A stretch of DNA of 64,000 bases from Dietzia sp. NCCP-2495 (GTDB lineage: Bacteria; Actinomycetota; Actinomycetes; Mycobacteriales; Mycobacteriaceae), in assembly GCF_026011735.1 (NCBI RefSeq), contig NZ_BRVN01000007.1, forward strand, positions 85,669 through 149,668. The letters are read 5' to 3'. Each line of letters opens with the position of its first letter. Within the stretch, counting starts at the first letter, position 1. Below are positions 25,838 to 34,689 of the stretch, piece by piece. The notes beneath the pieces are model-generated. The model was not told the origin of the DNA, did not search any database, and saw nothing but the letters and a program-made list of their open reading frames with translations. Both the position numbers and the translations under genes were made by a program.

Positions 25838-26884
25838 ATGTCGTACTCCGTGACTCTCGGCGATGGCACACGGTTTGACGCTCCCGGTGACCAGCCGGTA
25901 CTCGAATCGGCCTTGAGGGCCGGCGCCTGGATGGCGCATGCGTGCTCGCAGGGCACCTGCGGGACGTGCAAGTTCAAGATCGAGGAAGGGACTGTCGACC
26001 ACGGCTCCTCCTGCACGGATGTCCTGCCCCCGTGCGACCGCTCCGCGGGCCTGGCACTGGCGTGCCAGGCCCGGCCGACGTCGGACCTCACCGCGTCGGT
26101 GCTGGGCGAGGACAAGGGGCGTCGCGTCTCGCATCCGCTGAAGGATCACACGGGCAGGGTCATCGAACTCACCACCGTCGCGTCCGACACGGTCCGGCTG
26201 GTCGTGCAGGTCGACGAGCCGATGGAGTTCAGCCCGGGGCAGTACTGCGAGTTCAGCGTTCCCGGCACCGACCTCCGCCGGCAGTACTCCATCGCGAGCA
26301 CCCCATGCGATGGCACCAGGTTGGAATTCCACATCCGTAGAGTGTCCGGTGGCGCCGCCACCGACGGGTGGATTTTCCGGGACCTGGCCGAGGGGCACGA
26401 GGTGCAGCTACGTGGCCCGCTGGGAACCTTCCTCTTGGACGGGGTGCAGGAGGAGACCGCGATCCTCATCGGCGGCGGGACCGGACTGGCCCCGCTCAAG
26501 TCGATCGCCGTCCACGCGCTGGAGAACAACCTGCTTCCGAAGATCAGCCTGTACCACGGGTGCCGGACCGCGTCCGACCTCTACGACGTGGAGTTCTTCC
26601 GCGATCTCCGGGACGCGTATCCCGACACCTTCAGCTATCACCCCGTGCTCAGCGACGAGCCGGGGGAGAGTAGCTGGGACGGGGCCCGCGGGTTGATCAC
26701 CGAGGCGGTGCTGGAGGACTACTCGACCTGCCGCGGGCACGTCGCCTTCCTCTGCGGGCCGCCGGCGATGATCGAGGCCGGGGTCAAGGTGTTGCGACGC
26801 CGCCGGATGCCGAGTCGACTGATGCACCGCGAGGAGTTCACGCCCGCCGCGGGCGATCCGGTAGCGGTGGCCCGCTCGGCGTGA
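25838..26884 (+). CDS. gcoB: GcoB-type reductase: ferredoxin-FAD-NADH fusion
   Basis: Delivers electrons from NAD(P)H to GcoA. Domains in order: plant-type [2Fe-2S] ferredoxin (CSQGTCGTC about 35-43, fourth Cys in LALACQA), FAD domain (RRQYSIAST, about 147-155) and NAD domain (LIGGGTGLAPLKSI; FLCGPPAMIEAGV). 348 residues. It starts four bases after the gcoA stop with GGGAGGTGTGAGGTC upstream. A terminator follows 60 bases downstream, defining a two-gene transcript. Confidence 0.92.
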   Translation: MSYSVTLGDGTRFDAPGDQPVLESALRAGAWMAHACSQGTCGTCKFKIEEGTVDHGSSCTDVLPPCDRSAGLALACQARPTSDLTASVLGEDKGRRVSHPLKDHTGRVIELTTVASDTVRLVVQVDEPMEFSPGQYCEFSVPGTDLRRQYSIASTPCDGTRLEFHIRRVSGGAATDGWIFRDLAEGHEVQLRGPLGTFLLDGVQEETAILIGGGTGLAPLKSIAVHALENNLLPKISLYHGCRTASDLYDVEFFRDLRDAYPDTFSYHPVLSDEPGESSWDGARGLITEAVLEDYSTCRGHVAFLCGPPAMIEAGVKVLRRRRMPSRLMHREEFTPAAGDPVAVARSA

Positions 26885-26944
26885 GCCCTTGCCGGGGATG
26901 AGGTCCGGGCCGGGCGGAAGTAGTCGTAAATGCAACGCCCCTGT

Positions 26945-26981
26945 GACGCCCCCTATTCGGAAAGACCGGATAGGGGGCGTC
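26945..26981 (+). terminator. Terminator after gcoAB
   Basis: A 16-bp stem with one mismatch (GACGCCCCCTATTCGG / CCGGATAGGGGGCGTC) and loop AAAGA. No strong U-run follows. It separates gcoAB from the lipoprotein gene. Confidence 0.82.
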
Positions 26982-27081
26982 GCATAGGCATCGAGATCCC
27001 GAGTGCCAGAACGCTGTGATTGTCGACACATCACTGGGGGAAAGTGGGGGGACACCGTTCCCCGGACCACATGAGGACCCC

Positions 27082-28131
27082 ATGAGACTCCCGAACCGCT
27101 CGTTCGCGCTCCCGCTCCTCGCGGGGGCTCTGAGCGTCACCCTCGTCGCCTGCGCCACATCGGAGGCGCAGTCGTTGTCGTCGTCGTCATCCGGCTCGGT
27201 CGGATCCGTCGACGCCGGGGACCCGGCACCCACCCCCACCGGCGACGCGGAGATGACGGTGACGCTTCTGGGTACCGGCAGCCCCGTCCCCAGTGCCGAG
27301 CGGTTCGGGATGTCGACTCTCGTCCGGGCCGGCGGTCAGGACCTTCTCTTCGACGCCGGGCGCGGCGCGACGATCCGACTCAACCAGGTGGGGCTGTCGG
27401 CCGGGCAGGTGGACGGGGTGTTCCTGACGCACTTCCACTCCGACCACGTCAACGGCCTCGCCGACCTGTGGATGAGCTCCTACATCCCCGCGCTCGGAGG
27501 GCGCGAGGGCAGCTTCCAGCTGTACGGTCCGACCGGCGTCGGGCAGATCGCGGAGGGGCTGCAGCTGACCCACCAGAACGACATCGACGTGCGCGTGGCG
27601 GACGGTGAGGTGGACCCGTCGACCACCGGGATCGAGCCGCACGAGTTCGACGACGACGGCGTGATCTTCGAGAAGGACGGGGTGACGGTGACGATGTTCA
27701 CCGTCGAGCACGATCCGGTCGGCGCGATCGACCCGGCGGTCGGCTTCCGCGTGGACAACGGCGAGAGCTCCGTGCTCATCAGCGGCGACACGCGGCCCAC
27801 GCCCAACGTGCTGACCTACGGCGAGGGCGTGGACCTGCTGATCCACGAGGTGGCCGACTTCGTCGACCCCACCCTCCCGGTGGTTGAGACGGTGTACGCG
27901 CACCACACCAACCCGCGACAGGCCGGCGAGATCTTCACCTCCGTCGCCCCCGCGATGGCCGCGTACTCGCACATCGTCAACGGTGCGCCCCCGCGCATCC
28001 CCGACCTGCCCATGGAGACGCTCGTCGAGCGGACCCGGGAGACCTACTCGGGCCCCCTCGCGGTGGGCGTGGACCTCATGACATTCGAGATCAACGACCG
28101 GGACGTGCAGGTCTTCGAGCCCCGGGGCTGA
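27082..28131 (+). CDS. Metallo-beta-lactamase-fold lipoprotein
   Basis: 349 residues exported as a lipoprotein: basic start, hydrophobic segment and lipobox LVAC (Cys 24), then an acidic Ser-rich linker. The hydrolase domain is RNase Z/arylsulfatase-like: LLGTGSPVPSAERFG, the metal motif THFHSDHVNGLADLW, SGDTRPTPN and HHTNPRQAG with AYSHIV. The ATG at MRLPNRSF is chosen because it gives a proper signal peptide. The substrate is unknown. Placement between gcoAB and the pyruvate carboxylase suggests a periplasmic or cell-surface step such as ester, lactone or sulfate cleavage. Confidence 0.85.
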   Translation: MRLPNRSFALPLLAGALSVTLVACATSEAQSLSSSSSGSVGSVDAGDPAPTPTGDAEMTVTLLGTGSPVPSAERFGMSTLVRAGGQDLLFDAGRGATIRLNQVGLSAGQVDGVFLTHFHSDHVNGLADLWMSSYIPALGGREGSFQLYGPTGVGQIAEGLQLTHQNDIDVRVADGEVDPSTTGIEPHEFDDDGVIFEKDGVTVTMFTVEHDPVGAIDPAVGFRVDNGESSVLISGDTRPTPNVLTYGEGVDLLIHEVADFVDPTLPVVETVYAHHTNPRQAGEIFTSVAPAMAAYSHIVNGAPPRIPDLPMETLVERTRETYSGPLAVGVDLMTFEINDRDVQVFEPRG

Positions 28132-28227
28132 CCCCCCGGGGCGGGGCGCCCCGATCGCCCGCTCCGCCACCCGGCGTGAGGCACGCTGAGATAGACACCC
28201 GCTCCCCGCAAATCAGAGGAGAACGAG

Positions 28228-31200
28228 ATGATCGACAAGGTACTGGTCGCCAACAGGGGCGAGATCGCGATCCGTGCGTTCCGTGCGGCGGTCGAGCTCG
28301 GGGTGAAGACGGTGGCGGTGTTCCCGTACGAGGACCGCAACTCGGTGCATCGCCTCAAGGCCGACGAGTCGTATCAGATCGGCGAGCCCGGACACCCCGT
28401 GCGCGCCTACCTGTCGGTCGAGGAGGTCGTGCGGACCGCGCACGACGCCGGTGCGGATGCGGTGTACCCGGGATACGGGTTCCTCTCGGAGAACCCTGAC
28501 CTGGCTGCGGCGTGCGAGGCGGCGGGACTGGTGTTCGTCGGACCGTCTGCGGCGGTCCTGGAGCTCACCGGCGACAAATCGCGCGCGGTGGCGGCGGCTC
28601 GGGAGGCGGGGATCCCGGTGCTGGCGTCGACCCCGCCGTCGGCCGATCCGGAGGACCTGGTGGCGGCCGCCGAGGGCATGGCGTTCCCGGTCTTCGTCAA
28701 GGCCGTCGCGGGTGGCGGCGGTCGCGGGGTGCGGCGTGTGGAGCGCCAGGAGGACTTGGCCGAGGCCATCGCCTCGGCCTCCCGGGAGGCGGAATCCGCG
28801 TTCGGCGATCCGACGGTGTACGTGGAACAGGCCGTGGTCAATCCGCGGCACATCGAGGTGCAGATCCTCGCGGACACCTCCGGCGAGGTGATCCACCTCT
28901 ACGAACGCGACTGCAGTGTGCAGCGGCGGCACCAGAAAGTAGTGGAGATGGCGCCGGCGCCGAACCTGCCGGCAGACCTGCGGGACCGGATCTGCGCCGA
29001 TGCCGTGGCCTTTGCCCGACACATCGGGTACACGTGCGCCGGGACGGTGGAGTTCCTGCTCGACGAGCGAGGCCGGCATGTGTTCATCGAGATGAACCCT
29101 CGAATCCAGGTCGAGCACACCGTGACCGAGGAGATCACCGACGTCGACCTGGTGGCCGCGCAGCTGCGGATCGCCTCGGGGGAGACGCTGACGGACATGG
29201 GCCTGACGCAGGACCGGATCGGGATCCGGGGCGCGGCACTGCAGTGTCGGATCACCACCGAGGACCCCGCCAACGGCTTCCGGCCGGACACCGGGCGCAT
29301 CACCGCCTACCGGACCCCCGGGGGCGCCGGGATCCGGCTGGACGGCGGGACGTCCGTCGGCGCCGAGGTCAGCCCCCATTTCGATTCGATGCTGGTTAAG
29401 CTGACCTGCCGCGGACGGGATCTGGAGACCGCCGTGGCACGCGCCGGCCGCGCACTGGCCGAGTTCCGGATCCGTGGCGTGGCGACGAACGTGCCGTTCC
29501 TGCAGGCGCTGCTCGACGACCCGGACTTCCGGGCCGGTCAGGTGACCACGTCGTTCATCGGGGACCGGCCGGAGTTGCTGACCGCCCGCACAACGTCCGA
29601 TCGCGGGACCCGGATCCTGCGGTACCTGGCGGACGTGACAGTCAACAAGCCACACGGACCGCGACCGACGACGGTCTATCCGAGCGAGAAGCTACCGAGG
29701 CCCGGCGCCGCGGGAGGGGACGGCGCTGTCCGGGGGGCGCCGTCGGATATGCGTTCGGGGGACGGCCCCGCTGACCTGACCCGCCCGGTGGACGGGTCGC
29801 GGCAGCGGCTGCTCGCACTGGGGCCGGAGGGATTCGCCACCGACCTGCGGGCCCGACCCGCACTCGGCGTGACCGACACGACGTTCCGTGATGCCCACCA
29901 GTCCCTGCTCGCGACCCGGCTGCGCACCAACGACCTGTTGGAGGTGGCGCCCTATGTCGCCTCGCTGACCCCGGAGCTGCTGTCGGTGGAGTGCTGGGGC
30001 GGGGCGACCTACGACGTGGCACTCCGGTTCCTCAAAGAGGATCCCTGGGAGCGACTCGCCCGGCTGCGGGAGGCGATCCCCAACATCTGTCTCCAGATGT
30101 TGCTGCGCGGCGCCAACACGGTCGGCTACACCCACTACCCGCCGAAGGTGACCTCGGCGTTCGTCGACGAGGCCGCTGCGGTGGGCGTCGACATCTTCCG
30201 GATCTTCGACGCGCTCAACAATGTCGACGCCATGCGCCCGGCCATCGATGCCGTCCGCGGGACCGGCACCACCGTCGCCGAGGTGGCGATGAGCTACACC
30301 GGGGACCTGATGGATCCCCGTGAGGACCTCTACACACTTGACTACTACCTGCGCCTGGCCGAGCAGATCGTGGACGCCGGCGCGCACGTGCTGGCGATCA
30401 AGGACATGGCCGGTCTGCTCCGGGCTCCGGCCGCGGCGAAGCTCGTCGGCGCACTGCGGTCCGAGTTCGATCTGCCGATCCATGTCCACACCCATGACAC
30501 CCCGGGTGGCCAGCTGGCCACCTACCTCGCCGCCTGGGAGGCGGGTGCCGACGTCGTGGACGGCGCCAGTGCCGCCCTCGCCGGGACGACCAGTCAACCG
30601 GCACTGTCGGCGATCGTCGCCGCGACCGCACACACCGAGCGGGACACCGGGCTCGATCTGGCGTCGGTATGCGCCCTGGAGCCGTACTGGGAGGCGGTGC
30701 GCAAGGTGTATGCGCCGTTCGAGTCGGGCCTGCCGTCGCCGACCGGTCGGGTGTACACCCACGAGATCCCCGGTGGGCAGCTGTCCAACCTGAGGCAGCA
30801 GGCGGTATCCCTGGGGCTGGCGGACCGGTTCGAGCAGGTCGAGACCGCCTACGCCGACGCCGACCGGCTCCTCGGCCGACTGATCAAGGTCACCCCGTCG
30901 TCGAAGGTGGTCGGCGACCTCGCCCTGACGCTCGTGGGGCGCGGGATCACGGCCGACGAGTTCGCGCGGGACCCGGGCTCCTATGACATCCCCGACTCGG
31001 TGATCGGCTTCCTTGGCGGCGAACTCGGAGAACCGGTCGGCGGGTGGCCCGAGCCACTGCGCACCGCGGCTCTGGCCGGACGGTCGGCCACCCGCGACGT
31101 CGTCCCCCTGAGCGTCGAGGACCACGCCGCGCTGGAGGTACCCGGCCCCGAGCGGCGTCGACGGCTCAACCAGCTGCTCTTCCCGGGCCCGACCGCCGAG

Positions 31201-31683
31201 TACGAGGAGCACCGAGAGACATACGGTGACACCTCCACGATCTCCTCCAACCAGTTCTTCTACGGGCTGCGTGACCGGGACGAACACCGGGTCCGGCTCG
31301 AGCCGGGCGTGGAACTGCTCATCGGACTCGAGGCGATCGGGGAGGCGGACGAGCACGGGTACCGGACCGTCATGTGCATCCTCAACGGTCAGCTCCGTCC
31401 CGTCCGGGTGGTGGACCGGTCCGTGGCCGTGGACGTTCCCGTGGCGGAGAAGGCGGACCACGCCGACCCGGGACATGTGGCCGCACCGTTCGCGGGCGTG
31501 GTGACCGTCGTGGTGACTGCGGGCGACCACGTCGAGGCAGGTGGGACCGTCGCGACCATCGAGGCCATGAAGATGGAGGCCGCGATCACCAGCCCCCGAG
31601 GCGGCACCGTCTCCCGCGTCGCGCTGGCCGGAGCCACCCAGGTCGAGGCCGACGACCTCATCGTGGTGGTGGACGGTGACTGA
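28228..31683 (+). CDS. pyc: Pyruvate carboxylase
   Basis: Carboxylates pyruvate to oxaloacetate using biotin. 1151 residues with all modules: biotin carboxylase (KVLVANRGEIAIRAFRAA; glycine-rich KAVAGGGGRGVR; EMNPRIQVEHTVTEE), carboxyltransferase (VTDTTFRDAHQSLLATR, CWGGATYDVALRFLKEDPW, HTHDTPGG) and the C-terminal biotinyl domain (IEAMKMEAAI, Lys about 1115). ATG after AGAGGAGAACGAG. Being placed inside the catechol pathway that generates pyruvate and acetyl-CoA, it probably serves anaplerosis during aromatic growth. Confidence 0.96.
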   Translation: MIDKVLVANRGEIAIRAFRAAVELGVKTVAVFPYEDRNSVHRLKADESYQIGEPGHPVRAYLSVEEVVRTAHDAGADAVYPGYGFLSENPDLAAACEAAGLVFVGPSAAVLELTGDKSRAVAAAREAGIPVLASTPPSADPEDLVAAAEGMAFPVFVKAVAGGGGRGVRRVERQEDLAEAIASASREAESAFGDPTVYVEQAVVNPRHIEVQILADTSGEVIHLYERDCSVQRRHQKVVEMAPAPNLPADLRDRICADAVAFARHIGYTCAGTVEFLLDERGRHVFIEMNPRIQVEHTVTEEITDVDLVAAQLRIASGETLTDMGLTQDRIGIRGAALQCRITTEDPANGFRPDTGRITAYRTPGGAGIRLDGGTSVGAEVSPHFDSMLVKLTCRGRDLETAVARAGRALAEFRIRGVATNVPFLQALLDDPDFRAGQVTTSFIGDRPELLTARTTSDRGTRILRYLADVTVNKPHGPRPTTVYPSEKLPRPGAAGGDGAVRGAPSDMRSGDGPADLTRPVDGSRQRLLALGPEGFATDLRARPALGVTDTTFRDAHQSLLATRLRTNDLLEVAPYVASLTPELLSVECWGGATYDVALRFLKEDPWERLARLREAIPNICLQMLLRGANTVGYTHYPPKVTSAFVDEAAAVGVDIFRIFDALNNVDAMRPAIDAVRGTGTTVAEVAMSYTGDLMDPREDLYTLDYYLRLAEQIVDAGAHVLAIKDMAGLLRAPAAAKLVGALRSEFDLPIHVHTHDTPGGQLATYLAAWEAGADVVDGASAALAGTTSQPALSAIVAATAHTERDTGLDLASVCALEPYWEAVRKVYAPFESGLPSPTGRVYTHEIPGGQLSNLRQQAVSLGLADRFEQVETAYADADRLLGRLIKVTPSSKVVGDLALTLVGRGITADEFARDPGSYDIPDSVIGFLGGELGEPVGGWPEPLRTAALAGRSATRDVVPLSVEDHAALEVPGPERRRRLNQLLFPGPTAEYEEHRETYGDTSTISSNQFFYGLRDRDEHRVRLEPGVELLIGLEAIGEADEHGYRTVMCILNGQLRPVRVVDRSVAVDVPVAEKADHADPGHVAAPFAGVVTVVVTAGDHVEAGGTVATIEAMKMEAAITSPRGGTVSRVALAGATQVEADDLIVVVDGD

Positions 31684-31779
31684 CCGCCGCCAGGGGTGTC
31701 ACGGGCGTGATCGGGGAACGCGCCCGGTCAGGCGCCCGGGCCCAGATGTGCGTGTTATGTCATGGAATGCGGGTAACGC

Positions 31780-31794
31780 CCCACCTATGGTGGG
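31780..31794. promoter_or_regulatory. Palindrome upstream of the IclR gene
   Basis: CCCACC-TAT-GGTGGG, a perfect 6-bp inverted repeat 33 bases before the IclR ATG, in the only gap (144 bases) between pyc and the meta-cleavage operon. It is a candidate autoregulatory site. TTATGT about 25 bases upstream could be part of a promoter. Confidence 0.45.
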
Positions 31795-31827
31795 AACACC
31801 ACCCTGTCGCGGAGAAATGGGGAGCTG

Positions 31828-32649
31828 ATGAGTTCGCTGTCCACCGTGCGCAAGCTCGGACCGGTTCTGGATTTGTTCAGCGTTGACGCGCCTGAATGGG
31901 GAGTAAGCGAGGTGTCGGAGGCGCTGGGGATACCCCGGTCCAGCACTCATGCGCTGCTCACCAGCCTGGTGGACATCGGCCTGCTCCAGTGCCGCGTCCG
32001 CGGCCGTTACCGGATCGGGTGGCGGGTGGTCGAGTTAGCGGAGGCGCTCCGCGGCCGCCTCGACGTCCGGAGTATCGCCGCACCCGTCCTGGACAACCTG
32101 GTGGCGCAGCACGGCGAGACCTCCCACCTCGCGGTGATGGAGCGCATGCAGGTCCTGTACGTGGACAAGGTCATGGGTACCCACAATGTCACCGTCCAGG
32201 GCGCCCGGATCGGCGCACGCCTCGACCTGCACTGCACAGGAGTCGGCAAACTCCTGCTCGCCTACCAGGGGCAAGCCGATATCGAGATGTTCCTCGAGCG
32301 GCAGACCCTGCCCCGACGCACACCGGCCACCATCACGGATCCCGAGGCGATGCTCGCGGAACTCCGAGCCATCCGAAGGCAGGGGTTCGCCGTGGACCGG
32401 GGCGAGGCGGTCGCGGAGATCCACTGCACGGCAGCCCCCATCCGGGATGACATGGGGGTGGTGATCGCTGCGGTCAGTTCGAGCGCGCCAAAGGACAGGT
32501 ACGCCTCCCGCCGAGCCGAGATCACGCAGGCAGTGGTCGCCGCAGCGGCGGAGATCACCAGGACCGTCAGCGACACCGCCAAGGCCGGAAAGCTGACGGT
32601 CGATCAGCAGACCACCCCCGACGTGCGGGAGATCCGCCCCGCGATGTGA
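31828..32649 (+). CDS. IclR-family regulator of the meta-cleavage genes
   Basis: 273 residues. The N-terminal winged helix (VSEVSEALGIPRSSTHALLTSLVDIGLL) and the C-terminal effector domain (LHCTGVGKLLLAY, GFAVDRGEAVAEIHCTAAPI) are standard IclR. It is the first gene of an apparent plus-strand operon with the hydratase, decarboxylase and tautomerase. Such regulators commonly sense aromatic intermediates; whether it activates or represses cannot be read. Confidence 0.88.
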   Translation: MSSLSTVRKLGPVLDLFSVDAPEWGVSEVSEALGIPRSSTHALLTSLVDIGLLQCRVRGRYRIGWRVVELAEALRGRLDVRSIAAPVLDNLVAQHGETSHLAVMERMQVLYVDKVMGTHNVTVQGARIGARLDLHCTGVGKLLLAYQGQADIEMFLERQTLPRRTPATITDPEAMLAELRAIRRQGFAVDRGEAVAEIHCTAAPIRDDMGVVIAAVSSSAPKDRYASRRAEITQAVVAAAAEITRTVSDTAKAGKLTVDQQTTPDVREIRPAM

Positions 32650-32687
32650 CCGGGGCCCCGGACCTTTTCGACAGAACAGAGGAGAAC

Positions 32688-33488
32688 ATGGACCAGATCG
32701 ATCAGATCGCCGACGAGTTGCTCGGCGCCTACGGCAGCAGACGTACCGTCGCGCCGCTGACCGAGCGCTTCCCCGGGCTCGGGCTCGACGTGGCGTACCG
32801 GGTGCAGCAGCGGCAGGTGGACCGGTGGGTCGCAGATGGAGACCGGGTCGTGGGCCACAAGGTGGGGCTCTCATCCCGGGCGATGCAGCGCATGGTCGGC
32901 GTGGACCAGCCCGACTTCGGGCATCTCACGCAGAGCATGATCCACCAGGAACAGACACCCATCCCGCACGGGACGTTCCTGCAGCCGCGTATCGAGCCCG
33001 AGATCGCGTTCGTGCTGGGTGAGCCACTCAAGGGCCCCGGGGTGACCACGGCCGAGGCCATCGCCGCGATCGATTTCGTCCTGCCCGCCCTCGAGATCGT
33101 CGACTCCCGGGTCTCCGACTGGAAGATCGGGATCTTCGACACGGTCTCCGACAATGCCTCTTCGGGCGGGGTGATACTGGGCAGCACCCCGGTCGGGGTC
33201 CGCGACGTGGACCTGAGACTGACTGGCTGCAACCTCTACCGTAACGGTGAGCTGGTCGCGACCGGTGCCGGCGGCGCGGTCCTCGGTTCCCCCATCAACT
33301 CCCTGGTGTGGCTCGCCAACACCGTCGGCCCGCTCGGGACGACGCTGGAGCCCGGCCACATCGTGCTGCCGGGGTCGATGACCTCGGCCTTTGACGTGTC
33401 ACCCGGCGACGTGATCGTCGCCGACATCGGCGGGATCGGCACCACCACCGCCATCATGGGTCGCCCCCAGAGTGAAGGAGCTGCGTGA
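32688..33488 (+). CDS. 2-hydroxypenta-2,4-dienoate hydratase
   Basis: Adds water to 2-hydroxypentadienoate to give 4-hydroxy-2-oxovalerate (DmpE/XylJ/MhpD role). 266 residues. Metal-binding ExE lies in QPRIEPEIAFVLGE, and the family motifs KVGLSSRAMQRMVGVDQPDFG and DSRVSDWKIGIFDTVSDNASS are present. ATG follows GAGGAGAAC, 38 bases after the IclR gene. The downstream paralogue starts within its stop codon, suggesting the physical complex known for hydratase and decarboxylase. Confidence 0.9.
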   Translation: MDQIDQIADELLGAYGSRRTVAPLTERFPGLGLDVAYRVQQRQVDRWVADGDRVVGHKVGLSSRAMQRMVGVDQPDFGHLTQSMIHQEQTPIPHGTFLQPRIEPEIAFVLGEPLKGPGVTTAEAIAAIDFVLPALEIVDSRVSDWKIGIFDTVSDNASSGGVILGSTPVGVRDVDLRLTGCNLYRNGELVATGAGGAVLGSPINSLVWLANTVGPLGTTLEPGHIVLPGSMTSAFDVSPGDVIVADIGGIGTTTAIMGRPQSEGAA

Positions 33489-34294
33489 TGACCACCGAGA
33501 CCACCTGGAGCCCCGCGGTCGTCGCGCAGCGCTGCCTCGACGCCGAGGCCTCCGTCACGGCGTTGACCTCGATCAAGGCGCAGTGGGACGGGCTGGACCT
33601 GCCGGCGGCCTACGCCGCACAGGACATCGCCCTACGGGTTCGGACCGGGCGCGGCGAGACCCTGACCGGGGTCAAGCTCGGCGTCACCTCCAAGGCCAAG
33701 CAGCGGCAGGTCAACGTCGACTCGCCGTCCACGGCGTGGCTCACCGACGCCATGTATCTCCCGCCGGGCGAGCCGATCGTGTGCGAGGAGATGATCCATC
33801 CGCGGGTCGAGCCCGAGATCGCGTTCGTGATGGGTGAACGGCTCGAGGGGCCGGGCCAGACCGCCGCCACCGCGATCGCCGCGGTGAGCAGCGTGGTGGG
33901 CGCGCTGGAGATCATCGACTCCCGCTTCTCCGGTTACACCTTCACCATGATGGACGCGATCGCGGACAACAACTCCTCGGGCAAGTACGTCACCGGGCCC
34001 ACCTCGGTTTCGCCGTACGGGCTCGACCTCGGGCTGGAGGCGTGTGTGCTTGAGGTGGACGGGGAGGTGGTGGACTCGGCCACCGGTGCCGCCGTGCACG
34101 GACACCCGGCCGAGGCGCTGGCCTTCGCCGCCAATACGCTCGCCGAGCGTGGGCTCGCGATCGAACCCGGCTGGGTGATCCTCACCGGCGGCATGACCGA
34201 CGCGGTGCCGCTCACTCCTGGCCGGGCGATCTCCGCGCACTTCACCAACCTTGGTCTGGTCACCGTCCGCGGGGCCACCGCCACAAATCAGTAG
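33488..34294 (+). CDS. 4-oxalocrotonate decarboxylase
   Basis: Decarboxylates 2-oxo-3-hexenedioate to 2-hydroxypentadienoate (DmpH/XylI role). 268 residues, paralogous to the preceding hydratase with the same metal motif HPRVEPEIAFVMGE. GVKLGVTSKAKQRQVNVDSP and DSRFSGYTFTMMDAIADNNSS fit the decarboxylase branch. The start overlaps the hydratase stop (TGATG), so translation is coupled. Hydratase/decarboxylase assignment between the two paralogues rests on these branch features and gene order. Confidence 0.87.
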   Translation: MTTETTWSPAVVAQRCLDAEASVTALTSIKAQWDGLDLPAAYAAQDIALRVRTGRGETLTGVKLGVTSKAKQRQVNVDSPSTAWLTDAMYLPPGEPIVCEEMIHPRVEPEIAFVMGERLEGPGQTAATAIAAVSSVVGALEIIDSRFSGYTFTMMDAIADNNSSGKYVTGPTSVSPYGLDLGLEACVLEVDGEVVDSATGAAVHGHPAEALAFAANTLAERGLAIEPGWVILTGGMTDAVPLTPGRAISAHFTNLGLVTVRGATATNQ

Positions 34295-34305
34295 AGGAGG
34301 ACACC

Positions 34306-34509
34306 GTGCCGATCATCGAAGCGACCGTCTCCGAGGGCCGCAGCCCGGAGGCGATCCGTTCGCTCATCCACGAGCTCAGCGCTGCCGCAGCACGAGCCCT
34401 CGACGCGCCGCTCGTCAGCGTTCGAGTGATCGTCCGTGAGGTGCCGCGCACGCACTTCGCGGCCGCCGACGTGACGATCGCCGAGCGCGACGCCGGATCC
34501 GAGACCTGA
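34306..34509 (+). CDS. 4-oxalocrotonate tautomerase
   Basis: 67 residues with Pro immediately after the initiator Met (MPIIEATVSEGRS), the catalytic N-terminal proline of the tautomerase superfamily. The Arg-containing VSVRVIVREVPRTHFA segment supplies substrate-binding residues. It isomerises 2-hydroxymuconate to 2-oxo-3-hexenedioate. The GTG start has AGGAGG at ideal distance, 11 bases after the decarboxylase stop. Last gene of the plus-strand operon. Confidence 0.92.
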   Translation: MPIIEATVSEGRSPEAIRSLIHELSAAAARALDAPLVSVRVIVREVPRTHFAAADVTIAERDAGSET

Positions 34510-34540
34510 CCTGGTTTTCGGTACCGCCACACGAGTCCGT

Positions 34541-34568
34541 CCGGCTCCCGCACACCGCTGGGAGCCGG
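34541..34568 (+). terminator. Terminator after the plus-strand meta operon
   Basis: 9-bp stem CCGGCTCCC / GGGAGCCGG with a 10-base loop, 31 bases after the tautomerase stop. It is the first of two hairpins in this convergent gap. Confidence 0.65.
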
Positions 34569-34599
34569 GCTTGGTCGTGGGAACGATCTGGAGATGATG

Positions 34600-34646
34600 A
34601 CGACGACAACGCGACCGACTTAAGTAGTCGGCCGCGTTGTCGTCGT
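34600..34646. terminator. Bidirectional terminator between converging meta operons
   Basis: A 21-bp stem with a single mismatch (ACGACGACAACGCG... / ...CGCGTTGTCGTCGT) and loop TAAGT, followed by CGTTTACG. It sits between the two opposed operons and would stop transcription from both sides. Confidence 0.85.
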
Positions 34647-34689
34647 CGTTTACGTCGGTCCAGCGCGGCGGGCACCGGTGGGAACGACT

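Noticed and set aside
28213..29655. 480-residue open frame opposite pyruvate carboxylase
   Set aside because: Antisense shadow of the biotin carboxylase domain, an effect of high third-position GC.
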